A stretch of 49,454 bases of DNA from Trebonia sp035571275 (GCA_035571275.1 DATMKQ010000265.1:1-49454); one strand, 5' to 3'; shown: positions 33,326-40,392, counted from the first letter of the stretch. The notes: generated by a model from the letters alone, not told the origin. Numbers and translations: made by a program.

Positions 33326-33952
33326 CTCGGCCAGCGCCGCGTCGAAAGTGGCAGCGTCGCCCGCTGGTACCGGGTCGGGCACGGACCAGTGCACGAGCGC
33401 CAGCGCGCCGAGTTCCTCATAGGCCCGGTCGCAGACCGTCACGACCAGGTCGCTGTCGTGCCGGATCTCGCTGATGTGGCGGGGTCGCAGCCGTCGCAGC
33501 GGGAGATGGTGCCGCTGCGCGGCGGCGATCGCGCCGGGGTCGATCGCCGCACCCGGGTGGGTACCGGCCGAGGCCGCGGGGATGCCGCTGGCCCGCCGCC
33601 ACAGCGCCGCGGCCAGGTGGGAGCGGGCCGAGTTGGCGGTGCACACGAACAGCACCCGCCGCGCCGGCCGCACCGCCGGGCCGCCGCCGTCGTGCCCGGC
33701 GCCGGGGCGCAGCCGCAGGTAGGTGCGGCGGCGATCCCCCTCCGACCGCCGCCTGATGATGATCCCGGCTTGCTCCAGCACGCCTAGATGGTGGGCGAGC
33801 AGGTTGGACGACATCGCCAGCATGGCCGCCAGTTCTGAGGGGGACAGGTCTGTCTCCGCTAGCGCGTCGCTGATGCGTAGACGTGCCGGGTCGGCCAGCG
33901 CCGCGTGTACCGTCGCACGCCTGGCTAGCTCAGCAGCCTGCTCAGCATTCAT
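33272..33952 (-). CDS. ArsR-ArsC fusion: HTH domain joined to LMW-PTP-type arsenate reductase
   Basis: A 226-residue fusion. Residues 1-85 are an ArsR winged HTH (SSNLLAHHLGVLEQAGIII). Residues 98-226 are a low-molecular-weight phosphatase/ArsC domain with P-loop Cys104-TANSA-Arg110, a second cysteine at 174 (VTVCDRAYEE) and the acid loop WSVPDP. The HTH part contains no cysteine at all, so it lacks every known ArsR metal-binding site. Sensing could rely on the ArsC active-site cysteine, or regulation may be constitutive. Only two ArsC cysteines are present, compatible with mycothiol-linked recycling (inference). It is divergent from the aquaporin gene. Confidence 0.88.
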   Translation of the reverse strand: MNAEQAAELARRATVHAALADPARLRISDALAETDLSPSELAAMLAMSSNLLAHHLGVLEQAGIIIRRRSEGDRRRTYLRLRPGAGHDGGGPAVRPARRVLFVCTANSARSHLAAALWRRASGIPAASAGTHPGAAIDPGAIAAAQRHHLPLRRLRPRHISEIRHDSDLVVTVCDRAYEELGALALVHWSVPDPVPAGDAATFDAALAELADRVSRLAPRLAAASS

Positions 33953-33978
33953 TGACTCAATTTTGACTGAGCTATCTT
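33952..33978 (+). promoter_or_regulatory. Promoter of the aqpS operon with repeat TTGACT
   Basis: TTGACT (33952-33957), 15-bp spacer, TATCTT (33973-33978, TANNNT). A second TTGACT lies at 33963-33968, and CTCA-N8-TGAG is an imperfect inverted repeat across both. The divergent ArsR-ArsC gene starts at the same spot (33952), so one operator could serve both directions. Confidence 0.45.
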
Positions 33979-33998
33979 GGGTGTGTCAAGATGGCCGC

Positions 33999-34706
33999 GT
34001 GACCAGCGCACCAGTCTTGTTGCGGCGCCGGCTGGCGGCCGAGTTTCTCGGCAGCGCCTTGCTAGCCGCGATCGTGATCGGCTCGGGGATCGCTGCGCAG
34101 CAGCTGTCGCCGGGCAGTGCCGGGCTGCAGTTGCTGGAGAACGCGGCAGCGACCGCGGCGGGGCTGTTCGCGATCATCGTGATGTTCGGGCCGGTGTCCG
34201 GCGCCCATTTCAACCCGGTCGTGTCGTTCGCCGATGCGGCGCTGGGCGGCATGTCCTGGCGGGACGCCGCGGCATATTTGCCGGCGCAGGTGGCCGGCTG
34301 TATCACTGGCGCGGTTGCCGCCAACGTGATGTTCGCGCGGGCCGCGGTGTCGATCTCCGCTAAGCACCGGGCCAGCGGGCCGCACGCGCTGTCGGAGGTG
34401 ATCGCGACCGCCGGGCTGCTGCTGGTGATCTTCGCGCTGGCCCGCTCAGGGCGGGCGGCCAGCGCGCCGGCGGCGGTCGGCGCTTACATCGGCGCCGCCT
34501 ACTGGTTCACCTCGTCCACTAGCTTCGCCAATCCGGCGATTACCATCGGCCGGATGTTCTCCAACACGTTCGCCGGGATAGCGCCATCCTCGGCACCGCT
34601 GTTCATCGCCGCCCAGATCGGCGGCGGCATCGCCGGGGTGCTCATCATCCGCGGCTTGTATCCCGCGCTCACCCCGGCCCAGGCGCGCGCCGTCTTCGGG
34701 AGGTAG
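33999..34706 (+). CDS. AqpS-like aquaglyceroporin of the arsenic operon
   Basis: A 235-residue MIP channel with six membrane helices and both NPA-type boxes: NPV at 72-74 (GAHFNPVVSF) and NPA at 178-180 (SFANPAITIGR), with Arg185 as the selectivity-filter arginine. The start is GTG 33999; the longer open frame overlaps the divergent gene. In Sinorhizobium, AqpS sits in an ars operon and lets arsenite leave the cell after arsenate reduction. The same logic fits here with the divergent ArsR-ArsC and no pump in the island. It is 5 bp from the flavoprotein gene. Confidence 0.85.
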   Translation: MTSAPVLLRRRLAAEFLGSALLAAIVIGSGIAAQQLSPGSAGLQLLENAAATAAGLFAIIVMFGPVSGAHFNPVVSFADAALGGMSWRDAAAYLPAQVAGCITGAVAANVMFARAAVSISAKHRASGPHALSEVIATAGLLLVIFALARSGRAASAPAAVGAYIGAAYWFTSSTSFANPAITIGRMFSNTFAGIAPSSAPLFIAAQIGGGIAGVLIIRGLYPALTPAQARAVFGR

Positions 34707-34711
34707 TACTC

Positions 34712-36103
34712 ATGCACATCGTCGCGGTCGGCGGCAGTGACGCCGGGATCAGCGCCGCGCTGCGCGCCAGGGAAGTGGACCCGGGCGCCGAGGTTACCGT
34801 GGTAGCCGCCGACGCCTACCCGAACTTCTCCATCTGCGGTATCCCCTATTACGTCTCCGGCGAGGTCGCGCACTGGCGCAACCTCGCGCACCGCAGCATC
34901 GCGGACCTGGAGGCCGCCGGGATGCGGCTACGGCTGGACACCATGGCACGCCGCGTCGACGTGCCGGGCCGCAAGCTGATGGTCAGCGGGCCGGACGGCG
35001 CCGAGGAGCTGATCGGCTATGACCAGCTGGTCATCGGCACCGGCGCGGTCCCGGTCCGCCCGCCGATCGCCGGCCTGGACGAACTCGGGCCGGCTGATGG
35101 GGTGCACCTGCTGCACTCGATGGACGACACGTTCGCCGTCATGCGCACGCTCCAGGAGACGGCGCCCGGCGGCGCGGTGATCGTGGGCGCGGGCTACATC
35201 GGGCTGGAGATGGCCGACGCGCTGACCGTCCGCGGCCTGGCCGTCACCCAGATCGAGCAGCTTCCCGAGGTGCTGCCCACGGTGAGCACGTCGCTGGGCG
35301 CCCTGGTCCGGGCCGAACTGGAAAGCCACGGAGTGAGGGTGCTCACCGGCACCACGGTCAAGGCCATCAGCCGGGCCGTGTCAGGCGCGCCCGGGCCGCT
35401 GGCCGTCCAGGCGGTCACTCCCGACGGGCAGGAGATTACCCGGCACGCCGGCCTGGTGCTGGTCGTCACCGGGGTGCGGCCGGAAACCGGCCTGGCGGCC
35501 GCGGCGGGGGCCAGACTCGGCGCGCGCGGCGCGATCGATGTCGACACGCGGATGCGTACCGGCGTGCCCGACGTGTACGCCGCCGGGGACTGCGTGATCA
35601 CCCATCACCGGCTGCTTGGCCAGACCTACCTGCCGCTGGGCACCACCGCGCACAAGCAGGGCCGGGTCGCCGGGGAGAACGCGGCCGGCGGGCACCGTGA
35701 GTTCGCCGGCAGCCTGGGCACCCAGGTCGTGAAGATCTTCGACTGCGCCGCGGCCCGCACCGGGCTGCGGCACGCCGAAGCGGTCCAGGCCGGCTACGAG
35801 CCGCTCACCGTCGCCGCCGAGGCCGACGACCACAAGGCCTACTACCCCGGCAGCCACCGCATCGCGATGCGGTACATCGGGGACCGCGCCACCGGCCGGC
35901 TGCTCGGCGTCCAGCTGTTCGGCCATAAGAATGCCGAGATCGCCAAGCGAATCGACATCGCCGCCACCGCCATCTTCAACGGCATGACCATCGACGCGAT
36001 CAGCGACCTGGACTTGTCCTACACCCCGCCGCTCGGTTCCCCGTGGGACGCCGTGCAGGCCGGTGCGCAGGCCTGGGTGTCGGCGTCGGCCTTGACGACG
36101 TAG
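34712..36103 (+). CDS. FAD-dependent oxidoreductase, CoA-disulfide-reductase-like
   Basis: A 463-residue flavoprotein with an N-terminal FAD Rossmann motif (VAVGGSDAGISAAL), a central NAD(P)H motif (VIVGAGYIGLEMADAL), the FAD-closing VYAAGDC, and a C-terminal dimerisation domain ending LDLSYTPPLGSPWDAV. The single active-site cysteine is Cys42 (FSICGIPYY), as in CoA-disulfide reductase/NADH oxidase. The natural disulfide might be mycothiol, CoA or a thiolated arsenical. Flavoproteins of this type recur in actinobacterial ars operons (from memory) without a fixed role. It overlaps arsI by 85 bases at the 3' ends. Confidence 0.88.
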   Translation: MHIVAVGGSDAGISAALRAREVDPGAEVTVVAADAYPNFSICGIPYYVSGEVAHWRNLAHRSIADLEAAGMRLRLDTMARRVDVPGRKLMVSGPDGAEELIGYDQLVIGTGAVPVRPPIAGLDELGPADGVHLLHSMDDTFAVMRTLQETAPGGAVIVGAGYIGLEMADALTVRGLAVTQIEQLPEVLPTVSTSLGALVRAELESHGVRVLTGTTVKAISRAVSGAPGPLAVQAVTPDGQEITRHAGLVLVVTGVRPETGLAAAAGARLGARGAIDVDTRMRTGVPDVYAAGDCVITHHRLLGQTYLPLGTTAHKQGRVAGENAAGGHREFAGSLGTQVVKIFDCAAARTGLRHAEAVQAGYEPLTVAAEADDHKAYYPGSHRIAMRYIGDRATGRLLGVQLFGHKNAEIAKRIDIAATAIFNGMTIDAISDLDLSYTPPLGSPWDAVQAGAQAWVSASALTT

Positions 36104-36447
36104 ACCTCCCATGGCTCGCGGCCCGGCCCGGTAACCCAGACCTTGTCCTGGACCGCGTAGCAGCAGGCGGTGTCCTCCTGCGTCGCGGTGGCCAGCCCCG
36201 CGGCGGCCAGGCGGCCCGTCGCAGCGGCGACTTCCCCGGTGGTTGCGACCTCGACGCCGAGGTGATCCATCCGGGTGGGCTCGCCGGGACTGCCTTCGAG
36301 CAGGACCAGCTTGAGCGGCGGCTCGGCGATCGCGAAGTTGGCATACCCGGGACGGCGCTTGGCGGGCTCGGCGCCGAACAGCTTGGAGTAGAAGGCGACG
36401 GAGGCTTCCAAGTCGGGAACCCGAAGCGCGAGCTGAACACGGGACAT
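36019..36447 (-). CDS. arsI: ArsI-type C-As lyase (VOC fold), CadI-like
   Basis: A 142-residue vicinal-oxygen-chelate protein. Gln5, His62 and Glu114 are placed as the Fe(II) triad of ArsI, and the substrate-binding pair Cys95-Cys96 (TACCYAVQDKVWV) with Lys102 is intact. ArsI is a dioxygenase that removes methyl from methylarsenite. Related CadI proteins share the pattern, so cadmium-induced protein is the alternative name. Together with arsM nearby it implies handling of methylated arsenic. The last 25 residues (Ala/Cys/Ser-rich) lie in the overlap with the flavoprotein gene. It is divergent from an arsR. Confidence 0.85.
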   Translation of the reverse strand: MSRVQLALRVPDLEASVAFYSKLFGAEPAKRRPGYANFAIAEPPLKLVLLEGSPGEPTRMDHLGVEVATTGEVAAATGRLAAAGLATATQEDTACCYAVQDKVWVTGPGREPWEVYVVKADADTQACAPACTASHGEPSGGV

Positions 36448-36474
36448 GAGTTTCTCCCTGCGGGCACTTGCGGC

Positions 36475-36496
36475 TGATTAAAGATCTATCTAATCA
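36475..36496. promoter_or_regulatory. ArsR-type operator between arsI and arsR
   Basis: TGATTA (36475-36480) and TAATCA (36491-36496) are perfect inverted repeats with a 10-bp spacer whose inner bases are partly symmetric. The site is 28 bp before the arsI start, within its promoter. Many ArsR operators have AT-rich inverted repeats of this size. Confidence 0.6.
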
Positions 36497-36512
36497 ACTC
36501 GTCGAAGCCAGT

Positions 36513-36540
36513 TTGCGGCCTACTTAAAGACGTGTCAAAT
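36513..36540 (+). promoter_or_regulatory. Leaderless promoter of the arsR gene
   Basis: TTGCGG (36513-36518), 16-bp spacer and TCAAAT (36535-36540). The GTG start at 36548 lies 7 bases after the -10, so the transcript should start with the codon. No ribosome site is present, which agrees. Confidence 0.4.
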
Positions 36541-36547
36541 TAGAGAT

Positions 36548-36928
36548 GTGCTTAATCAGAAGCCGCTTCCTGTAGTCAGCGCCGACGACCAGGAATGCTG
36601 CGCGCCGCTAGCGCGCGAGCCGCTGTCGCCCGGCGGGGCGGACGAGCTGGCGCCGCTGTTCAAGGCCGTCGCCGATCCGATGCGGCTGCGGCTGCTGTCG
36701 CTGATCGCCTGCCATGATGGCGGCGAGTCGTGCGTGTGCGACCTGACCGCGGCGTTCGACGTGACGGCGCCGACGATCAGCTACCACCTGAAGATCTTGC
36801 GCGAGGCCGGGCTGATCAGCGCGGAGCGCCGTGGCACCTGGGTGTACTACCGGATCAACTCGCAGGTGATGGCACGGATGTCGGCGGTGCTGGTCCCGCA
36901 GCTCGCGGTTACTGCCGGGATCAGCTGA
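36548..36928 (+). CDS. arsR: ArsR-family As(III)-responsive repressor
   Basis: A 126-residue winged HTH with Cys17-Cys18 at the N-terminus (QECCAPL) and Cys62/Cys64 in ESCVCDL. This resembles the Corynebacterium ArsR As(III) site (a Cys pair plus one helix cysteine). The recognition helix is APTISYHLKILREAGL. It is divergent from arsI, with an operator between, so it most likely represses arsI and itself. It is convergent with arsM (51 bp apart). Confidence 0.9.
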   Translation: MLNQKPLPVVSADDQECCAPLAREPLSPGGADELAPLFKAVADPMRLRLLSLIACHDGGESCVCDLTAAFDVTAPTISYHLKILREAGLISAERRGTWVYYRINSQVMARMSAVLVPQLAVTAGIS

Positions 36929-36979
36929 CCTGATAGATCGCCAGTACCTGGTCCGCGTCGGCCGCGATCATCGGCCGTA

Positions 36980-37738
36980 TCAGACGCCAGGTGCCGCGGC
37001 GGGCCTTACCGCCTGGATGATCGCCGAGCGCAGGATGCCCGCGGTGGCTGCTGTCGGCGTGATGGTGATCTGCGTGAACCCGGCCGCTATGAGGTGCCGC
37101 CGGTACTGGCTGGCGGTGACCGTGCCGGTCGTGCAGCCGGTTCGCTGCTCGGCTGCCGCTCGCTGCGCCGGGTCGGCATCATCGTCGGCGATGATGTCGC
37201 TGACGCCTAGCCGCCCACCGGGCCGCAGCACCCGGAACGCCTCGGCCAGGACGCGGGGCTTGTCGGCGGACAAGGTGATGACGCAGTTGGAGATCACCAC
37301 GTCGACCTGCCCCGCTGGCAGCGGGACGTCCTCGATGCTGCCCAGCAGGAACTCAGTGTTGTCCGCACCCGCCGCGGCAGCGTTCGCGCGGGCCAATTCG
37401 ATCATCTCCGGCGCGCCGTCCAGCCCGTAGACTTTCCCGGCCGGGCCGACTCGCCGGGCTGAAAGCAGCACGTCGATACCACCGCCCGAGCCGAGGTCCA
37501 AGACGGTCTCACCAGGTCGCAGCGCGGCGACCGCGACCGGGTTGCCGCAGCCGAGGCTGGCGCGCACCGCGCCGTCAGGCAGGCCGCTGAGGTCGTCGTA
37601 GCCGGCGCCACCGAAGCCGCCGTCGGTGAACGTGTCCGGGGCGCAGTCGGTGACATGTCCGCCCGCCGCGGCGGCCCGGGCTAGTTCGCCGTAGCGGGCC
37701 ACCACGCGGGCGCGGACTTGCCCGATGTCGTCGGCCAT
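36980..37738 (-). CDS. arsM: ArsM, As(III) S-adenosylmethionine methyltransferase
   Basis: A 252-residue SAM-dependent methyltransferase that converts arsenite to methylated arsenic. The SAM motif is LDLGSGGGIDV. The four conserved cysteines are present: Cys32 (TDCAPD), Cys64 (SLGCGNP), Cys152 (SNCVITLS) and Cys202 (RTGCTTG), matching Cys44/72/174/224 of the Cyanidioschyzon enzyme. It is co-transcribed 24 bases downstream of the third arsR. Making methylarsenite beside an ArsI that destroys it is noteworthy (see findings). Confidence 0.92.
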   Translation of the reverse strand: MADDIGQVRARVVARYGELARAAAAGGHVTDCAPDTFTDGGFGGAGYDDLSGLPDGAVRASLGCGNPVAVAALRPGETVLDLGSGGGIDVLLSARRVGPAGKVYGLDGAPEMIELARANAAAAGADNTEFLLGSIEDVPLPAGQVDVVISNCVITLSADKPRVLAEAFRVLRPGGRLGVSDIIADDDADPAQRAAAEQRTGCTTGTVTASQYRRHLIAAGFTQITITPTAATAGILRSAIIQAVRPAAAPGV

Positions 37739-37762
37739 GGCGTTACCTCCCGGGGGTTGGAG

Positions 37763-38098
37763 TCAGCAGGCGGGGGTTGCGGGTACCGGCCGGCCCATCA
37801 CGATGTCGGCGGCGGAGGGGAAGCACTCCACACAAGCGTTGTTGATCCGGTAGTAGGCGGACGTGCCACGTCGCTCGACCAGGACGAACCGCACCTCCGC
37901 CAGGACCTTCAGGTGAGCCGAGACCGTGGACTGGCCCACATCCAGCGCCGCGGTGATCGCGCCCACGCTCATCGGCGCTCCCCGCCGCGCCAGCAGCGAC
38001 ACGATCTGCACGCGGGTCGCGTCCGCCAGCGCCCGGAACCAGGACGCGTACTCCGTCGCCACCACACGTTCCAACGGGGTAGCAGTCTCACTATTCAT
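37763..38098 (-). CDS. arsR: ArsR-family repressor, C-terminal-cysteine type
   Basis: A 111-residue ArsR whose cysteines are not in the recognition helix but at the C-terminus: Cys89 and Cys92 (ACVECFPSAADIVMG) and Cys111. This is a separately evolved As(III) site, like the Acidithiobacillus type. It heads the arsM transcript. The palindrome 38094-38122 covers its start codon and is the expected autoregulatory operator. The third ArsR-type domain in this island has its own, different sensor chemistry. Confidence 0.9.
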   Translation of the reverse strand: MNSETATPLERVVATEYASWFRALADATRVQIVSLLARRGAPMSVGAITAALDVGQSTVSAHLKVLAEVRFVLVERRGTSAYYRINNACVECFPSAADIVMGRPVPATPAC

Positions 38099-38122
38099 CG
38101 TTAATCGACGATAGACGATGAA
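38094..38122. promoter_or_regulatory. 29-bp palindromic operator over the arsR start
   Basis: TTCATCGT (38094-38101) and ACGATGAA (38115-38122) are perfect 8-bp arms. Inside them ATCG-A-CGAT continues the symmetry around 38107. The site includes the ATG of the arsR gene, so bound repressor would block initiation. Confidence 0.65.
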
Positions 38123-38175
38123 AGGCTTTGGGGCAACCCCTTCGTTCGGCTACTCGATCTTCGTCACGTCGGGCC

Positions 38176-38204
38176 TCGACTAATATCCTGGTTTCCAATA
38201 TATT
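38176..38204 (+). promoter_or_regulatory. Leaderless promoter of the PadR gene
   Basis: TCGACT (38176-38181), exactly 17 bp, TATATT (38199-38204), then six bases and ATG 38211. The transcript should start on the ATG, explaining the missing ribosome site. The AT-rich, partly symmetric ATAT...ATAT around it is a plausible PadR autoregulatory site. Confidence 0.65.
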
Positions 38205-38210
38205 CACCTT

Positions 38211-38549
38211 ATGGCTGTCAAACCCATGACCGGGCAGGCGTTCTTCGTGCTCACCGCCCTCGCCGAGGGCCCGCGGCACGGGTACGGCATCGTGCGCGAG
38301 GTCGCCGAGCTGTCGCAGGGCCGGGTGAACCTGAAGATCGGCGGCCTGTACGGGGTGCTGGACCGGCTCGCCGCCGAGGGGCTGATCGAGCCCGACCGGG
38401 AGGAGGCGCACGACGGCCGGCTGCGCCGCTATTACCGGCTTACCCGGGACGGGCGGCGCGCGCTGGCTGAGGAGGCCGAGCTTCGCGCCGCCACCGCCCG
38501 GGTCGTGCGGGCGCGGCTGGGTGTGGCCGGCGCTGAGGCGGCCTGGTGA
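38211..38549 (+). CDS. PadR-family transcriptional regulator
   Basis: A 112-residue PadR of the short type: MTGQAFFVLTALAEGPRHGYG, the wing segment GLYGVLDRLAAEGLIEPD and RYYRLTRDGRRALAEE. PadR proteins repress adjacent membrane-protein or exporter genes and release on ligand binding. Its stop overlaps the first GTG of the downstream repeat (GTGA), so it is translationally coupled to the membrane protein. Confidence 0.92.
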   Translation: MAVKPMTGQAFFVLTALAEGPRHGYGIVREVAELSQGRVNLKIGGLYGVLDRLAAEGLIEPDREEAHDGRLRRYYRLTRDGRRALAEEAELRAATARVVRARLGVAGAEAAW

Positions 38550-38605
38550 GGGGCGGCCTGGTGAGGGGCGGCCTCGTGAGCGGCGGCCTGGTGAGGGACG
38601 GGCTG
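38546..38605 (+). repeat. Four 15-bp tandem repeats, each containing a GTG
   Basis: Units GTGAGGGGCGGCCTG start at 38546, 38561, 38576 and 38591, with one to three differences; a degenerate partial copy (GAGGCGGCCTG) ends at 38545. Each unit holds an in-frame GTG, and its GAGGGG can act as a ribosome site for the next. Copy-number change would keep the frame. Confidence 0.8.
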
Positions 38606-39649
38606 AACCTGGAGCAGCGGTACCGGCGGGTGCTGCGGCTGCTGCCCGGCTACTACCGGGACCTGTGGGAAGAGGACATGGTCGCCGCCTTCCTGGACAG
38701 CCGGCTCACCGGTGACCCGGAGGACGACGTCGCCATCCTCGAGTTCTGCAAGCCCTCCCTGCCGGAAGTCGGCAGCGTCGCCGGCCTGGCCGTCCGGCTG
38801 TACCTGGGCGGCGCGGGCGCTCCGCGCCGGTACTTCGCCTGGGGGCAGGCCGTGCGGTACGCGGCGCTCGCCGTCACGCTGCTTCAGTCGGTACGGGGCC
38901 TTGACGTGCTCGTGCGGACGGCGTGGAGCCGCCACGTATTCGGCTGGCTGCCCGCGCCGCCAGCGGGCATCGCGGTGGGCACGCCGACCGGCATCTTGCC
39001 GCCCGCGGCGTGGTATTTCGTGGCCTACGCCTGGATCGTCAGTTTCGTGGCGCTGGTGCTCGGGCACTACCGCACCGCCCAGGTCATCGCCGCGCTGGCC
39101 ATCGTCCCCGATCTGGTCTGGCTGCTGCAGGGGCAGTTCACCGGCGCGCTGCCGGCGATGCCGCTGGGGCCGTGGGCCTTCTGGGTCCTGCTCAATCTCA
39201 CCCCGGTGCTGGCCATGACCGCGTTCCACCGGGACGCCCCGCCGGCCGCGCGCCGGCCCTGGCTGCTAGCCCTGCCCGCCGCCTACCTGCTGGTGGCCGT
39301 GCCGCCGATGGCGCTCGAGGCGACCGGCAACTCCGCATGGGTGCCGGACTTTTCCGGGCTGTACTGCGTCCTGGTCGCCCTCGCCTGCCTGGCGCACGCG
39401 CCGCGGGCGTGGTCCCGCAAGGCCGCCGGCTCGGGCGTCTGGTCGCTCACCCTGACGCTACTGGCCGCTGACGTCGGGGCGTACCGCATCTTCTCGCTCT
39501 ACGACTACTGGCACGACCCGCACCTGATCGCGGTGAGCCTGGCCGAACTGCTGATCCTCGCGGTCGCCGTCGCGCTGGTCGCCCCCGACAGCGCCCGTGC
39601 CCCGACCGCAATGCCCGCTCCGCCGCCGCATCCGGGGTACGCGGGATGA
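38546..39649 (+). CDS. Polytopic membrane protein of a PadR operon
   Basis: A 367-residue protein beginning with four repeats of roughly VRGGL; any of four GTG codons (38546-38591) may be the true start. Residues 20-70 are a soluble helical region (RYRRVLRLLPGYYRDLWEEDMV), a sequence often found in proteins paired with PadR. Seven or eight hydrophobic helices follow (for example YFVAYAWIVSFVALVLGHY and FWVLLNLTPVLAMTAF). I do not recognise a transporter family. The TGA overlaps the next ATG (ATGA). Confidence 0.75.
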   Translation: MRGGLVRGGLVSGGLVRDGLNLEQRYRRVLRLLPGYYRDLWEEDMVAAFLDSRLTGDPEDDVAILEFCKPSLPEVGSVAGLAVRLYLGGAGAPRRYFAWGQAVRYAALAVTLLQSVRGLDVLVRTAWSRHVFGWLPAPPAGIAVGTPTGILPPAAWYFVAYAWIVSFVALVLGHYRTAQVIAALAIVPDLVWLLQGQFTGALPAMPLGPWAFWVLLNLTPVLAMTAFHRDAPPAARRPWLLALPAAYLLVAVPPMALEATGNSAWVPDFSGLYCVLVALACLAHAPRAWSRKAAGSGVWSLTLTLLAADVGAYRIFSLYDYWHDPHLIAVSLAELLILAVAVALVAPDSARAPTAMPAPPPHPGYAG

Positions 39650-39681
39650 CGAAGCGACACCGCCCCAGGAGGACCAAGGAC

Positions 39682-40287
39682 ATGCCATTCCAGACCCCGC
39701 CGCGCCCGGTGTCCGTCCTGGCCAGCGTGCTGGCCGCCGGCCTCATGCTCACCGTTGCGAGCTGCAGCAACGTGACCCCGCTTGGGCCGTACGCGGTGCC
39801 CGCCGTGCCGCAGCCACACCAGCTGCGGTCACCGTTCGTCCTGCGAGCCGTGGACATGGAGCTACCCACGCAATACGGTGGCTGCCCGTCCGGTTCCGTC
39901 GCGCTGTCCGGGGGGCCCGGCCAGTGCTACCACTACATCGGCGCGCCAGTGACGGTCACCTCCGCGGCGGTTTCCCCGGTCAGCTCATTCCAGCCGCCGA
40001 CACCCTCGGGACAGCAGGCGGTACCCACGCAGTACGGATTCTGGATCACCCTGCCCGCCGCCGACGGGTCGGCGCTAGCGGTCGTTCCAACGCCTCCTGC
40101 ACCTGCGGGCGGCGCCCCTGTTGCCACCAGCGCGGCCGGCGGCAGCGATTTCATCATCACCGTCGCCGGTCGCACCTGGGTCCCCATCGGCTTCTCGACA
40201 CAGGCATCCAGACACCGGCTCGACATCGATCTGGCCAGCAGGAATCAAGCTGTCCAGCTGCAGGACACACTGGCCGCAACCGGCTGA
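39682..40287 (+). CDS. Lipoprotein with a SecD-P1-like domain
   Basis: A 201-residue protein; ATG 39682 lies 9 bases after AGGAGG, while ATG 39646 overlaps the previous stop. The signal peptide ends in a lipobox (TVASC), so it is lipid-anchored outside the membrane. The mature part reads YHYIGAPVTVTSAAV, FWITLPAADGSALAVV, DFIITVAGRTWVPIGF and IDLASRNQAVQLQDTL, an order resembling the P1 head of SecD. This is a pattern judgement only. A single Cys pair (GGCPS, GQCYH) may form a disulfide. It is the last gene of the PadR operon. Confidence 0.6.
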   Translation: MPFQTPPRPVSVLASVLAAGLMLTVASCSNVTPLGPYAVPAVPQPHQLRSPFVLRAVDMELPTQYGGCPSGSVALSGGPGQCYHYIGAPVTVTSAAVSPVSSFQPPTPSGQQAVPTQYGFWITLPAADGSALAVVPTPPAPAGGAPVATSAAGGSDFIITVAGRTWVPIGFSTQASRHRLDIDLASRNQAVQLQDTLAATG

Positions 40288-40309
40288 CGGGTCTGCGCGT
40301 CCGTTCACG

Positions 40310-40392
40310 GACTTAGCGCACCCTGTGACCAAAACGATGTCGGCTATATCAGGATATATACGATTTGTTCTGGTCATACGGTGCGCTAAGTC
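40310..40392. repeat. 83-bp near-perfect hairpin element
   Basis: GACTTAGCGCACC (40310-40322) and GGTGCGCTAAGTC (40380-40392) are perfect 13-bp inverted ends. Inside them TGACCA/TGGTCA pair, and TATATC-AG-GATATA (40345-40358) forms the centre, all symmetric about 40351. The middle is much AT-richer than its surroundings. It fills the gap between two convergent genes and may be a bidirectional terminator or a small MITE-like element. No target duplication is seen. Confidence 0.8.

Noticed and set aside
40310..40392. Insertion sequence remnant
   Set aside because: No transposase fragment and no direct target duplication at the ends; described only as a hairpin element.
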